Source: a virus | Reading direction: 5' to 3' (one strand) | IMG/VR virus record: IMGVR_UViG_3300027797_001510 | Span: 1 to 21,172 of that record | DNA: 21,172 nt | Part shown: positions 15,701-19,386 of the stretch, in pieces | Layout of the letters: every line of letters begins with the position of its first letter | Position numbering within the stretch: the first letter of the stretch is position 1 | The notes under the pieces: model-generated | Told to the model about the DNA's origin: nothing | The model's input: the letters and a program-made list of their open reading frames with translations, nothing else | Databases searched by the model: none | Translations under genes and position numbers: made by a program

Positions 15701-16955
15701 TAACATGTTTGAGCCCGCATCCATGGGCATCCGCTCTGGCAATCTGTCCCTTGGCCTCCAGGCCTACGGTCAGACCTGGGCCCGCACGATCCGTAACGCC
15801 GCCCGTGTGCTGAGCGGTGAGCGTATCGACAAGACGTTCTGGGAGCAGTACGCAGAGCACGTCGGCACCATCAGTGCAGACGTCAACGATGCGTGGATGA
15901 ACAGCCACTCCATCGAAGTCGATGGCGACCGTTCTGACCCACGGATCAACTGGCTTACCAGCAAGGTGTACCAGTCCAACCTTCTCCAGATCACCGAGAA
16001 CGCCAAGCTCCAGGCGTCCCACGCTATTGGCTTTAAGTACTTGGTTGGCCTGGCCGAGATGCATCAAGGCAAGAGCTTCATGAACAAGTTTGACGTGACC
16101 GAGTCGGTCAGGTCCAACCTTCGTGAGCTTGGCATCCCTGACGCAGACCACACCCAGTTCGCCCAGTGGATGACCAGGCTTAACTCCCTGGATGACGCCG
16201 GCCGTATGCGTATGCTTACGAGCGGCGGCAAGATGTCCAAGATGTTTGAGACCGCTATCACCAAGTTCTCACTCCAGTCCTCGGTCCGTTCTAACCGTGC
16301 CCATAAGCCCGTCTTCCAGGACGGGCCGATCGGCAAGACGCTGTTCCAGCTCATGAGCTACTCGTACAGCTACGCCGCAGATGTCAACTCCCGCACGTAC
16401 AGCTACGCAAGGAGCGCCCTTAAGTCAGCTCCGGCCGGCAAGTCCTACACTGTCGGAGACCGTATCCGCTTCATGGCTCCACTCATGATGGTGCCTCTTA
16501 GCATCATCGCATACCGTGCCCTGTTCGCTCTAAAGGACGAACTGTACCCAACCGAGTTCAGCGAGAAGCACAAGGACGATCCGGCCTGGACCAAGTGGCT
16601 TAACGCCACCTCCTACGCTGGTGCCTTTGGGCCTAAGGTTGAAATGGCTACTAAGTACGTCATGCGTGACCAGCCTCCTGGCGGTCCCCTGGGCCAGACC
16701 GTTGTCGGTGCCGCACGTGCCGCCAAGACGGCCGTTGTGAACGCCGTCGAAGGCAAGCCCCAGGATAACGCAATCCGCCAGGCCAAGAAAGCATCGGTAT
16801 CTCCGATCAAGGCGGCGGCTGTCATTGGAGCTACGGCGGCACACCCTGCGGCCGGCACGATCGCATCTCAGGTTGCGAACAGCACTGCCTGGTCTAACGC
16901 AATGACCGAAGCCGACAAAACTGAGGCAAAAAAGAAGACCCCAGAGCGGAGATAA
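4344..16955 (+). CDS. Giant modular polyvalent protein (4203 aa) in the gp16 / ejected core protein position
   Basis: I chose ATG 4344 (MSSEEIKRLLDF), seven bases after the previous stop. An in-frame ATG at 4287 would add 19 residues but would overlap the upstream gene by 50 bases. Twelve SEGDA linkers separate about 13 segments. In order they hold: a hydrophobic stretch (142-187) and a zincin motif HEIAH (500-504); a RadC/JAB-like domain with complete JAMM ligands (H929, H931, S939, D942); a degenerate JAB copy; a possible BECR-type nuclease; a helical segment; unknown GH/GRI domain 1; two GNAT-like domains; GH/GRI domain 2; a short charged segment; GH/GRI domains 3 and 4; and a 770-residue helical C-terminus. 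T7 gp16 is 1318 residues, so this is about three times longer. Polyvalent proteins (Iyer, Aravind and colleagues, 2017) carry such domains and are thought to enter the host with phage DNA. Delivery and processing here are inferences. Confidence 0.85.
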   Translation: MSSEEIKRLLDFSTLPEADNSGAQIGGGMGGSWRRAGPEELATVGDGEDVMIMRSGGQLKRVKYNKAKNKFFSEKEVVEAMTPGNPSGLPVTAGGLGGATIMPYTTKKVVEDEVDPSSVEAFATGPSALETARDAALRATPGAVVGTGAFIAGMGVGSAAVGGPQTPLGLAVGLTTGIASSMVASAALESVMTHGFKVTESEQEQIGRMLNPTAAAIGDFAPTLLMFRPSGSVLKAAAGIEVAGLSQKAALGVVAKGGLLNIGIAQASATADAMVYGNRQDPNLSNLDAMGRSLAFGDVNQEMGGGLGNIGDRLAHAGKELAIGGLALHKPWALGKPFHNAVHGRDQQVKYSGSHTEDALAQQRLNLQTNQQRARAIITEQAKKDAEFAEQVKDVPLTETEKTGVDQIKKALSDAFARKAISKETHDEAQRIADTLGSEMLENIQLRQIGGKGKRATVEGEAFEAPIIDKDGKATENFTNAVLIYAKAIERGNFTTTLTHEIAHPLFDSLRPEVRKKILRDLVREREKSRKSDRVFDEVLKFFDAKNDADWLNVAERKFSVVDQRALVEHLRKSGLKDSEIQDGFDRLFVTNQKDGSIRLRNELAGEDGKISRRLWSAREFLSVEFARLIKNRGKYDSQWGITDKSLTNFLTVVLQTMKRALLRDTRFSSATDDILDHIASGSLKEIMPVENKGVIPERASDPARQAKVDADVGSKPIDPESVTKKIGDILSSDEFKAKAEKQLQERRLKELTEEPKSGPFTPKDEEETPGRIAALFGSEGWLREQTKSGMPTEAAEGLNYDAADRDLARRNLSEGDAEPSLPETSKEALKKLGIKNTVIGNVVRHSKIGSIRSEFDKASTAGEVAHIFRNTSQATQESIQVLVTDKDGNPLEIYRHTLSEPGSSTLLPSVMISQALSVKGAKKVWVSHNHPSMTPQFSGSDLGTEMNIKTMFKGTGLTLEGFLAIAGDKYAFIGKESKGRDLDRQDIPGSRFPATGREIPIIERRFTLPRGEDTDVVSTTKGDTDVNQRMLVQELLGGKPGVIFLDRNDRAVGHQEVTAEQMAKLGTAGARNLLAGFSRSGGTSIVVHVGGDTVADALQIQAGENVANLGASVRGNGKGFIKNIIGTNPLVRTLDSKGSRVAGFKSEGDATAFDRGEPETRVGVGAIKPLHAAPKSNFPIMADKLKDFGFESGYLNQFSEHAIVGQLKTGVTQVRTAGDVAALIHDYSSTLAQGQTMILIIGADGKPIQVGLHMVDSSMNVEDKVVIKPMWGVLAGQAVSTPGAKEAWMVRINNDVIPGEVDASVQNEIALKNLLEGSGINYRGLVAVAGRQYRSIEYTPGVQNKNGGHNQFDSTNVDWMPIDVRPATGTIPLTERRYSTRSQIPYDTGVTAPDRPIGAEDAGWNRSENASAKRLREHLGGDPGVVFKTSSGKIVGTVHLTLDEMANIRNSPAQKTLLAMMDRAGVNWGMVSVGDAPNDPAAARATSNINAFLKQMGLKVTDTFHNNLGVVPGDPVGTSEYRWQSEGDAEAPAWRQSEPKDAGRYDERARPTPYANFTNAMVEKLGLKVGKIEMTKGDVRTVRDKNGNEEIVGAGTGKIFAKHMVDFENHFGSGFEKSLFPDQNLTKEQAVELIVQSALQNANIEGFSRIGVASKEKGYRETQESRLTVLGNFKGVHMEIVFDTESGVKGRPDDANVLMTAYPIGRQRVDFIKRSERYVSNGKTDMRQARLSELRKSQASSGMEMPEIVKSAEGQDVAAPRVNMIAKENGKVVGERRRGMKGPTAFSEGDAQEYNGRAEEAFKRDQIVGPEAIKGDFLAWAKSMKELANEHLFQAPYPQKYKDGSDRERDQQRLQSHRVIDQLIAKLERQKGFNPMTLKPGFLDAVRKVSTEAMMISFKELAREAVNVHDATGLDPEAGGFIPPSENLDGPNVERDKAHKGNLDWHWKKVQGYHSQFIKHVRLSMDSGMIAQRTGLEVIDMANEIRSRTFNRADGYGDMRGWGRMSEGDAENMRIPGGARDEAMKRRPARMNKTYLGIGHGGDHGVQYSADGPRPPFNPEKVFLYHYESETGKLTARNIAEMADSEGIEREDVKADSFVHGDQGELGIDTGVGIKRGGSGVNGRIEIDDDRGIIFVSAGSSRGELNNFRKGDAGQMRAEALSQVRKYVEAMQKKGQLPKGYKIEGYGFDQNRSVWETQERFSEGDAQDNRSFREPNHKDETLTKNGFITNYADGKFIRGAQRDQTVLELRREYGTRSKVFDPSVLKDGTYRLDITDKATGREYGHITFSMESETSAYVVSTLVRGVHENKGVAKVMYAELGERLRRAGVTELTGMVVDEYVDPKTGKVIHRPINAREAVFGLGSTEVNHRYEKNMHDDDVWMHADVSTKINPARRLSEGDGQREDPAMPPDTNPRTKGNELANHTNAQLAKRGFISNYAESKLKSLAGMKVVIGLQLEGAKPPVPITDAGIDYNRTNNTFQGKIEFTGENGLVEVAQFTYVVENFWDKGARKGLPGETGAKLDWIKIKPQWRGRDLSNVIVAEIVERLRRVRQDQVDLFVVDPEGRPIASINRILGKENVETSFNGIEETDGRDQFRIPDPRSGTGFVRKTWDVTGEIDPKKLYSEGDDGENMRIPGGARDEFQRKTAGVKRQKPIKFWIEVGHADRRDAEGEQNTYLWYATKDGEIEVVSADELRGLTQIEPDDIPTHHDWESHIEYGNIEGMYGKQPITSLPHGRIDDRGDVTRVSYMDHKNAGRTDYEFLRDEIKKKIAGFMLKQADEMPGYDFTNPTKPPERFSEGDADQNYEGLAFSENDVRKYIYGTPEERRGIFGSLPDKKNRDEFNIMSEYVRNKDFEDRPRIRELRAKQEARRKEIIEKHRAQGHPYPELAADQEMNPPPTGPDPEAELDQMRQSRRSDRGNMNSEGDAENMRIPGGARDEALKKREAALRQKRFRKEDFDLLYTDIGHGDEFGVSDKMEIVEASTQQFLWSYDRYGQFHMQSLRDAVDSYNEQRMLKYKKLLSEGAKEEDISDLNEPTAEAEFTHNEWAKSLGLKSALELDYKTGNGRLDITVDGKVRMSWVAKIKEVNERQMMAEQIKEEAASWLNSNKGSIKVQLTNKVKMPFRGTEADKIVGWNWGYGSEEATGRPRRFSEGDAENGRWDNQERAKGKIPNAKISNGETDLGFILDPGEELDSKGLRIRKNTTGKMFWGSIGHDPEFFMMDKAVIDALGKNLPDNFDASVGLFAFDSSTGRVKTTQERLFSSHLEWLDPNQAVFGDSNYGRIPENYSMMGRFEPAIIGTDGVVIRRGRISLARNVAGGNWVFDTADFSRSDIPAGAMAKIREAIAEESNAILDGKNRAKFEPAQDTAGDHYDVFGFGMAKEKEAMGFSQKDTGPIKLNEDAKTYRDLADRPIGEGKDGQARLMKIGRQLSEGDAVEEKPFRIPKTAGNRTNMQLAKDIATARFFTGISTKAHDNAAEFPLSKTMKEIANLIHARAGAEAGVTGLDLPTAIMKERTKQMNRFFEIMDPLRSEFAAMDRDGREQAYQELADMVTGLRSIDSSTSAGRAAEGIKAMLKEMHDYRTAAGEKLGEVEDYFPAVYDSINISENAMAFKEDAKQAYMIELRDAFQGDALEAAAEKAARELTMSHIRGEGEGTFNDLFESDAPAMGENSSMKRKFGPESQRIMSKWQIKDPYRIISRYIAGATKRAELTRRLGDEGQQWRRMAQALEKEGVSYEKIDEMRDLLKASVGVGLRQNTRGEQTFIDLMGLYTAGSVMGRSFLNNMFEPASMGIRSGNLSLGLQAYGQTWARTIRNAARVLSGERIDKTFWEQYAEHVGTISADVNDAWMNSHSIEVDGDRSDPRINWLTSKVYQSNLLQITENAKLQASHAIGFKYLVGLAEMHQGKSFMNKFDVTESVRSNLRELGIPDADHTQFAQWMTRLNSLDDAGRMRMLTSGGKMSKMFETAITKFSLQSSVRSNRAHKPVFQDGPIGKTLFQLMSYSYSYAADVNSRTYSYARSALKSAPAGKSYTVGDRIRFMAPLMMVPLSIIAYRALFALKDELYPTEFSEKHKDDPAWTKWLNATSYAGAFGPKVEMATKYVMRDQPPGGPLGQTVVGAARAAKTAVVNAVEGKPQDNAIRQAKKASVSPIKAAAVIGATAAHPAAGTIASQVANSTAWSNAMTEADKTEAKKKTPERR
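6783..7781 (+). other. Segment 2: RadC/JAB-type metallopeptidase-like domain plus a JAB-like partner domain
   Basis: These are residues 814-1146. The first half has the RadC-type JAB layout: E878 in QESIQVLVTDKDG, then WVSHNHPSMTPQFSGSD, which is a full H-x-H-x7-S-x-x-D JAMM signature (H929, H931, S939, D942). All predicted zinc and catalytic residues are present. RadC proteins have no settled biochemical role, while other JAMM proteins are isopeptidases or peptidases. The second half (GGKPGVIFLDRNDRAVGHQE) resembles the opening of a RadC fold but has VHVGGD where HNHP would be, so it is probably a non-catalytic relative. Confidence 0.75.
7782..8918 (+). other. Segment 3: degenerate duplicate of the JAB segment
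   Basis: These are residues 1147-1525. The segment parallels segment 2 from end to end: VRTAGDVAALIHDYSSTLAQ against ASTAGEVAHIFRNTSQATQ, ILIIGADGKPIQVGLHMVD against VLVTDKDGNPLEIYRHTLS, and GTIPLTERRYS against REIPIIERRFT. The partner half is also repeated (GGDPGVVFKTSSGKIVG). The metal site is lost: HNHP becomes INND at residues 1293-1296, and SxxD is gone. The open frame and kept core pattern argue for selection for a non-catalytic role, such as binding or regulation. Confidence 0.7.
8919..9704 (+). other. Segment 4: possible BECR-fold (Barnase-EndoU-ColicinE5/D-RelE type) nuclease domain
   Basis: These are residues 1526-1787. KIEMTKGDVRTVRDK is followed by GKIFAKHMVDFENHFG (H1604) and later by VHMEIVFDTESG and NVLMTAYPIGR (1699-1708). 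A Lys-His element early and a Thr-Ala-Tyr-Pro strand late recall BECR-type phage and toxin nucleases, where the last strand is often TAYP. Sampled blocks in this stretch are 40-43% G+C (9061-9180, 9361-9420), against 63% at 9781-9840, which suggests a recently acquired domain. The nuclease call is tentative. Confidence 0.45.
9705..10361 (+). other. Segment 5: helical domain of unknown function
   Basis: These are residues 1788-2006. The segment is charged and predicted mostly helical, with IKGDFLAWAKSMKELANEHLF, VIDQLIAKLERQKGF and an aromatic/histidine stretch DWHWKKVQGYHSQFIKHVRL. I recognise no catalytic signature. It is bounded by SEGDA motifs on both sides and returns to high G+C after the AT-rich segment 4. 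Confidence 0.5.
10362..10949 (+). other. Segment 6: unknown 'GH/GRI' domain, copy 1
   Basis: These are residues 2007-2202. The segment opens with SEGDAENMRIPGGARDE and then has GIGHGGDHGV (H2041), FLYHYESETGKL, a His in FVHGDQ, and GRIEIDDDRGIIFVS (from residue 2124), followed by a closing helix. The same order of motifs recurs in segments 9, 11 and 12. I do not recognise the family. Confidence 0.6.
10950..11534 (+). other. Segment 7: GNAT-like domain, copy 1
   Basis: These are residues 2203-2397. The segment opens with SEGDAQDN and a lead-in LTKNGFITNYADGKF shared with segment 8. HITFSMESETSAYVVSTLV forms strands, then ENKGVAKVMYAELGERLRRAGV (from about residue 2309) resembles the acetyl-CoA-binding loop and helix of GNAT proteins. 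The loop is not a perfect R/Q-x-x-G-x-G/A, so activity is uncertain. Confidence 0.5.
11535..12218 (+). other. Segment 8: GNAT-like domain, copy 2
   Basis: These are residues 2398-2625. The lead-in LAKRGFISNYAESKL matches segment 7. LDWIKIKPQWRGRDLSNVIV (RGRD from residue 2533) is a better GNAT motif A than in segment 7, followed by EIVERLRR, a strand DLFVVD and SINRILGKENVETSF, which fits the last GNAT elements. The two tandem copies are diverged paralogs. Targets are unknown. Confidence 0.55.
12219..12737 (+). other. Segment 9: unknown 'GH/GRI' domain, copy 2
   Basis: These are residues 2626-2798. The segment opens SEGDDGENMRIPGGARDE, so the linker has one extra residue. It carries IEVGHADRRD (H2665), YLWYATKDGEIEV, THHDWESHI and HGRIDDRGDVTRVS (GRID from residue 2737), then a closing helix RDEIKKKIAGFML. 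The motif order matches copy 1 while the rest is strongly diverged. Confidence 0.6.
12738..13115 (+). other. Segment 10: short charged helical spacer
   Basis: These are residues 2799-2924. This is the shortest SEGDA-bounded piece, about 126 residues. It is rich in Arg, Glu and Lys (RIRELRAKQEARRKEIIEKH) and ends in a Pro-rich, acidic tail. No enzyme signature is visible. It may be a linker or small binding module. Confidence 0.5.
13116..13802 (+). other. Segment 11: unknown 'GH/GRI' domain, copy 3
   Basis: These are residues 2925-3153. The opening SEGDAENMRIPGGARDEA is identical in protein to copy 1 but differs at 10 of 17 codons, all silently. Then come TDIGHGDEFGV (H2969), QFLWSYDRYGQFHM, FTHNEWAKSL and GRLDITVDGKVRMS (from residue 3068), with a closing helix EQIKEEAASWL. 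An SEGA at about 13410 inside the domain is not a linker. Confidence 0.6.
13803..14642 (+). other. Segment 12: unknown 'GH/GRI' domain, copy 4
   Basis: These are residues 3154-3433. The opening is SEGDAENGRWDN, without the RIPGG part. GSIGHDPEFF (H3217), VGLFAFDSSTGRV, SSHLEWLD and MGRFEPAIIGTDGVVIR (from residue 3293) keep the motif order of the other three copies. It is the longest and most diverged copy, with extra sequence before the closing helix. Confidence 0.55.
14643..16955 (+). other. Segment 13: C-terminal helical region of large polyvalent protein type
   Basis: These are residues 3434-4203. The segment is helical throughout. EVEDYFPAVYDS, FLNNMFEPASMGIRSG, and ITKFSLQSSVRSNRAHKP followed by LFQLMSYSYSYAADVNSRT match, from memory, the recurrent C-terminal pattern of large phage polyvalent proteins. 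A hydrophobic stretch PLMMVPLSIIAYRALFAL near residue 4050 could insert in a membrane. After the last SEGDA there are no more linkers, so this would be one 770-residue product if processing occurs. A scaffold or ejection-channel role is inferred. Confidence 0.55.
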
Positions 16956-16990
16956 TTGACTTAGGATGCACAAAACCAAAGGATCATACC

Positions 16991-17116
16991 ATGTCCTACG
17001 TCATCACCGCCGCAGTCTTCACGCTCATCGGATTCATCGGAGGGTTGCTCGCCTTCCGAAAGAACCAGGCAAAGATCAACGATCTCGAAAAGAAGGCTGA
17101 AGACCTTCTGAAGTAA
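16991..17116 (+). CDS. 41-residue single-pass membrane peptide
   Basis: The ATG at 16991 has an AAAGGA seven bases upstream, one of the few plausible Shine-Dalgarno sites in the window, and the stop TAA abuts the next ATG (TAAATG). The peptide is MSYVITAAVFTLIGFIGGLL followed by a basic and then charged helical tail. There is one membrane span (residues 4-21) and a cytoplasmic-type coiled tail with Lys, Glu and Asp. It sits immediately before the lipoprotein and may be a lysis accessory such as a small holin or antiholin, or an inner-membrane spanin subunit. The role is inferred from position only. Confidence 0.6.
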   Translation: MSYVITAAVFTLIGFIGGLLAFRKNQAKINDLEKKAEDLLK

Positions 17117-17803
17117 ATGCGTGTTGCGACCATCATCCTTATGGTCGCATTGGCCGGTTGCTCAACGAGCGACCAGGCCCAGCCCCCATCCCCTAAGGTA
17201 GTATCCCTGGAGACCGTAGGCAAGAGCCTGGATCAGATCGATCTGGCAGTTGCCGCAAGTGTCCAGGTGGCACGTGAGATGAACAAGGCCGGCAAACCAG
17301 ACAAGGTCGAAGGCGAGCTATCCGTCGCCGCCGCCAACCTTCCTAAGGCTGACCCTCCCTCTGTCGCCCTGGCACGCCAGCGGGCCGACAATGCTACCGC
17401 ATCTGAATACGAGGACCAGCGGAAGAAGGCCCAGGCTAGGGTGTCTGAGCTAGAGAACGCCTGGATCGAGCTCGAAGACCAGGCCAGGGAAAAGGACGAT
17501 CAGATCAGGGAGCTCAAGCTCCAGGTTGAATCTGGGAAGAAAGACATCTTTACCGTAACTGGCGCCGGCCTCGTTGTGATCGGAGGGCTGGCATGGGCAT
17601 TTGCCGGCTGGAAAATGGGAGCTCCATTACTCTTGGCCGGTGCCTTCTGCGGAGCTATCCCGCATATCCTGGATAGCAGTGCGTTCATGTGGATCGCCGG
17701 CTTCACGCTCCTTGCGTGCTGTGGCATCTTCGTCTGGTGGCTCTTCGACAAAGCGAGGGACAACATCAATGAAACGCCCCAGAAAGAAATTCAAAATCGT
17801 TGA
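17117..17803 (+). CDS. Lipoprotein with coiled coil and C-terminal membrane segments (u-spanin-like)
   Basis: This 228-residue protein begins with a signal peptide and lipobox, VALAGC, with the lipidated Cys at residue 15. Residues 20-140 are polar, with a coiled coil around 100-140 (RVSELENAWIELEDQ). Residues 145-165, about 168-184 and 190-210 are hydrophobic, and the end is a charged tail. A lipoprotein N-terminus plus a C-terminal membrane anchor is the layout of unimolecular spanins (T1 gp11 type), which join and fuse the inner and outer membranes in the last step of Gram-negative lysis. Classical u-spanins have one C-terminal span; here there may be three, which is unusual. Neighbouring a holin-like gene supports a lysis role. 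The last 35 bases overlap the next gene. Confidence 0.6.
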   Translation: MRVATIILMVALAGCSTSDQAQPPSPKVVSLETVGKSLDQIDLAVAASVQVAREMNKAGKPDKVEGELSVAAANLPKADPPSVALARQRADNATASEYEDQRKKAQARVSELENAWIELEDQAREKDDQIRELKLQVESGKKDIFTVTGAGLVVIGGLAWAFAGWKMGAPLLLAGAFCGAIPHILDSSAFMWIAGFTLLACCGIFVWWLFDKARDNINETPQKEIQNR

Positions 17804-18026
17804 AAGCGATCTGAGGAAAGACAGAGATGACGGACAGCTATACCATGTCGGATCAAAAAAGTTCACCATCGTTATCGATAAGAACCATCGCTCAGAAAAA
17901 GAGAGACTTGATACGGTTGTGCATGAGTGCCTCCACGTTGGAGATCTTCGGGCCTCAGAACGGAAAGTCCGTCACATGGCCGCCATTATTACAGAAGCCC
18001 TCTGGCGACAAGGCTACCGACGATGA
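17769..18026 (+). CDS. Small phage zincin-like protein (HECLH motif)
   Basis: I chose ATG 17769, giving 85 residues; the frame is open upstream to 17601 but that would lie deep inside the lipoprotein gene. The protein has a basic N-terminus (MKRPRKKFKI), a strand pair (GQLYHVGSKKFTIVID), then KERLDTVVHECLHVGD with HECLH at residues 52-56, and a closing helix ending LWRQGYR. This matches a common small phage family with a T-x-x-H-E-x-x-H helix followed by L-W-x-x-G-Y-R. HExxH suggests zinc binding and possible peptidase activity; substrates are unknown. Asp59 or a later Glu might complete the site. Its TGA overlaps the next ATG (ATGA), so it is probably coupled to the nuclease gene. Confidence 0.7.
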   Translation: MKRPRKKFKIVESDLRKDRDDGQLYHVGSKKFTIVIDKNHRSEKERLDTVVHECLHVGDLRASERKVRHMAAIITEALWRQGYRR

Positions 18027-18367
18027 ACAGGCAACAGCGTTACCGACTGAAGAATCCCAAGATTCCGATCATCGGCAACGCTCGTCAGCGGGCGAAGTTT
18101 TTCGGAGTGCCGTGCACGCTGAAGCCGGCGGACTTCGAGATCCCGGAGTTCTGCCCAGTACTGGGAATCAGGCTAACACATGGATCGAACAAGAGATCCA
18201 CTCCCAGCTCTCCGAGCTTGGACAGATTGATCCCATCCAAGGGATACGTGAAGGGCAACGTCACGATCATCAGCAAGCTAGCCAACAGCATCAAGAGCTC
18301 GGCGACATCGGCGGAGCAGGTGCGCCAGGTGTACATGTGGCTTAAGAAGAAATTAAAAAACAAATGA
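18023..18367 (+). CDS. HNH-like endonuclease (SLDR...GYVxGNV type)
   Basis: This 114-residue protein starts at an ATGA overlap with the zincin gene; the longer open frame from 17927 lies inside that gene. It has a basic N-terminus, then EFCPVLGIRLT, and the motif SLDRLIPSKGYVKGNVTIIS followed by KLANSIKSSAT. This is the pattern of small phage HNH-like nucleases, in which Asp-Arg replaces the first His and the Asn of GNV and the Asn of LANSIK fill the other positions. Only one Cys of the usual zinc knuckle is visible. It may process branched or packaged DNA. Its stop overlaps the holin start (ATGA). Confidence 0.7.
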   Translation: MNRQQRYRLKNPKIPIIGNARQRAKFFGVPCTLKPADFEIPEFCPVLGIRLTHGSNKRSTPSSPSLDRLIPSKGYVKGNVTIISKLANSIKSSATSAEQVRQVYMWLKKKLKNK

Positions 18368-18690
18368 CTCCTCCAATCCAGCCACCAGAAGATCCCAGCG
18401 TCCTATTTAGCGACGGCGTAGTAGCGGCCTCGATCGGCTTGCTGGCCGGCATTGCCAGGGTCATGCTTAGCCATGAGAAGCATTCCTTTGGGTATGTGGC
18501 CAGGCGTACTGCCGTGGCTGGCATCGTAGGCTTCTTTTCTTCCATGCTTGTGGGCGAATATGTGACGTCCATCAGGCTTCAGTTCTGCTGTGTTGGTGCC
18601 ATATCTTACGCCGCACCAGAGGTTTGTGACTTTGTTTTGAGCGCCGTTAGAAGCGGGGCCCTGGCCAAGAACTTTTTCAAAAGATCCTAA
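18364..18690 (+). CDS. Holin-like membrane protein
   Basis: This 108-residue protein starts in an ATGA overlap with the HNH gene. It has three likely membrane helices: about residues 18-36 (VVAASIGLLAGIARVML), 46-66 (RRTAVAGIVGFFSSMLVGEY) and 72-94 (CVGAISYAAPEVCDFVL), with a short basic C-terminus (KNFFKRS). Length, three spans, the GxLAGIAR element and the YAAPEV element recall phage holins that form lesions in the inner membrane to release an endolysin. It closes the lysis cassette and is followed by the inverted repeat at 18695-18728. No endolysin is visible in the window, so its partner must lie elsewhere. Confidence 0.65.
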   Translation: MTPPIQPPEDPSVLFSDGVVAASIGLLAGIARVMLSHEKHSFGYVARRTAVAGIVGFFSSMLVGEYVTSIRLQFCCVGAISYAAPEVCDFVLSAVRSGALAKNFFKRS

Positions 18691-18694
18691 CTTT

Positions 18695-18728
18695 TGTAGT
18701 GGACACGCCGGAAATGGCTGTCCATACA
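18695..18728 (+). promoter_or_regulatory. Imperfect inverted repeat / hairpin between holin and HTH genes
   Basis: Left arm TGTAGTGGACACGCC (18695-18709) and right arm GGCTGTCCATACA (18716-18728) pair over 13 base pairs with two single-base bulges around a GGAAAT loop. It lies 6 bases before the HTH gene's ATG. There is no T tract after it, so an intrinsic terminator is unlikely. It may be an operator bound by the HTH protein or an RNA hairpin controlling its start. Confidence 0.55.
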
Positions 18729-18734
18729 TAGGCC

Positions 18735-19001
18735 ATGGGCATCGACGCCAAGACCATTGTGAAACGCTTCGGCGGACGCATGGAGCTTTACCGTCGGCTC
18801 ACGGCCATGGGTCATGACATCTCCGTCAAGACCATCGAGAAGTGGATGGAGCGAGACTCCATCCCGACTAAGCGACTGATCATCCTTATGAAGCTCGCCA
18901 AGAACGAAGGCCGTACCCTCAACCTACAAGATTTCATCCAAACCGACAATGAGCTACATGACAAACAAGACGACGGCCGAACTCCGAAAGATCTTCACTG
19001 A
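18735..19001 (+). CDS. Small helix-turn-helix DNA-binding protein (Cro/CI-type)
   Basis: This 88-residue protein has an N-terminal helical region AKTIVKRFGGRMELYRRLTAMG followed by HDISVKTIEKWMERDSIPTKRLIILMKLA. The second part fits a helix-turn-helix in which ISVKTIEKWMER is the recognition helix, as in Cro/CI-like and YdaS-like regulators. A polar tail follows residue 65. It is the first gene after the lysis cassette and sits directly behind a strong inverted repeat, as expected for a regulator of the early genes or a self-regulating repressor. Its end overlaps the next gene by 53 bases. No integrase is seen here, so it need not imply lysogeny. Confidence 0.6.
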   Translation: MGIDAKTIVKRFGGRMELYRRLTAMGHDISVKTIEKWMERDSIPTKRLIILMKLAKNEGRTLNLQDFIQTDNELHDKQDDGRTPKDLH

Positions 19002-19368
19002 TCTCGACGAAGTTATTGATGCCGCAAAACGGAGCCAGGAAGAAATTTCCCAGCTCCTTCTCCTCCGCCACTCCAAGCGTTTCCAGGACGAGCTCGCCTC
19101 GTCGGGCAAGCAGGACGGCGAGATGACCCGTGAAGTGGACGGCGAGAAGCTTACCTTTGCCGTCAAGGCCAAGGTCAAGTGGGACTCCAAGGTCCTCCAA
19201 GACATCGCCTCCAACCTCCCCCAGGACACCGTGTTCAAGGTCTTCAAGATCGAGTTCTCCGTGCCTGAGCGGATCTTCAAGGCGCTGACTGACGACGCCC
19301 TGATCACCCAGCTGACCACGGCCCGCACCGTCGAGTACGCCCAGCCCAAGATTGTCTTCGCCAAGTAA
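18949..19368 (+). CDS. Conserved phage early protein next to Sak4-type ATPase, function unknown
   Basis: This 139-residue protein starts at ATG 18949 (MSYMTNKT), preceded by AAACCGACA; the second Met at residue 4 is an alternative start. The N-terminal half is helical and charged (ELRKIFTDLDEVIDAAKRS). The C-terminal half has WDSKVLQDIASNLPQDTVFK, KIEFSVPERIFKAL and ARTVEYAQPKIVFAK. I recall this pattern in a phage protein family (possibly the one named DUF7173) coded just upstream of a Sak4-type ATPase and a DUF669 protein, which is the order here. A role in recombination or replication is likely from context but not shown. Confidence 0.65.
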   Translation: MSYMTNKTTAELRKIFTDLDEVIDAAKRSQEEISQLLLLRHSKRFQDELASSGKQDGEMTREVDGEKLTFAVKAKVKWDSKVLQDIASNLPQDTVFKVFKIEFSVPERIFKALTDDALITQLTTARTVEYAQPKIVFAK

Positions 19369-19386
19369 CCAATCTCCCAAACCGAC

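Noticed and set aside
15039-16151. A 370-residue open frame on the minus strand
   Set aside because: It is antisense to the C-terminal helical region of the giant gene, with no motif of its own and no start context. It is a shadow.
17827-18345. A 172-residue plus-strand open frame
   Set aside because: It overlaps both the HExxH and HNH-like genes in another frame. Those two have clear family motifs, whereas this translation is low-complexity, Gln/Ser-rich and has none.
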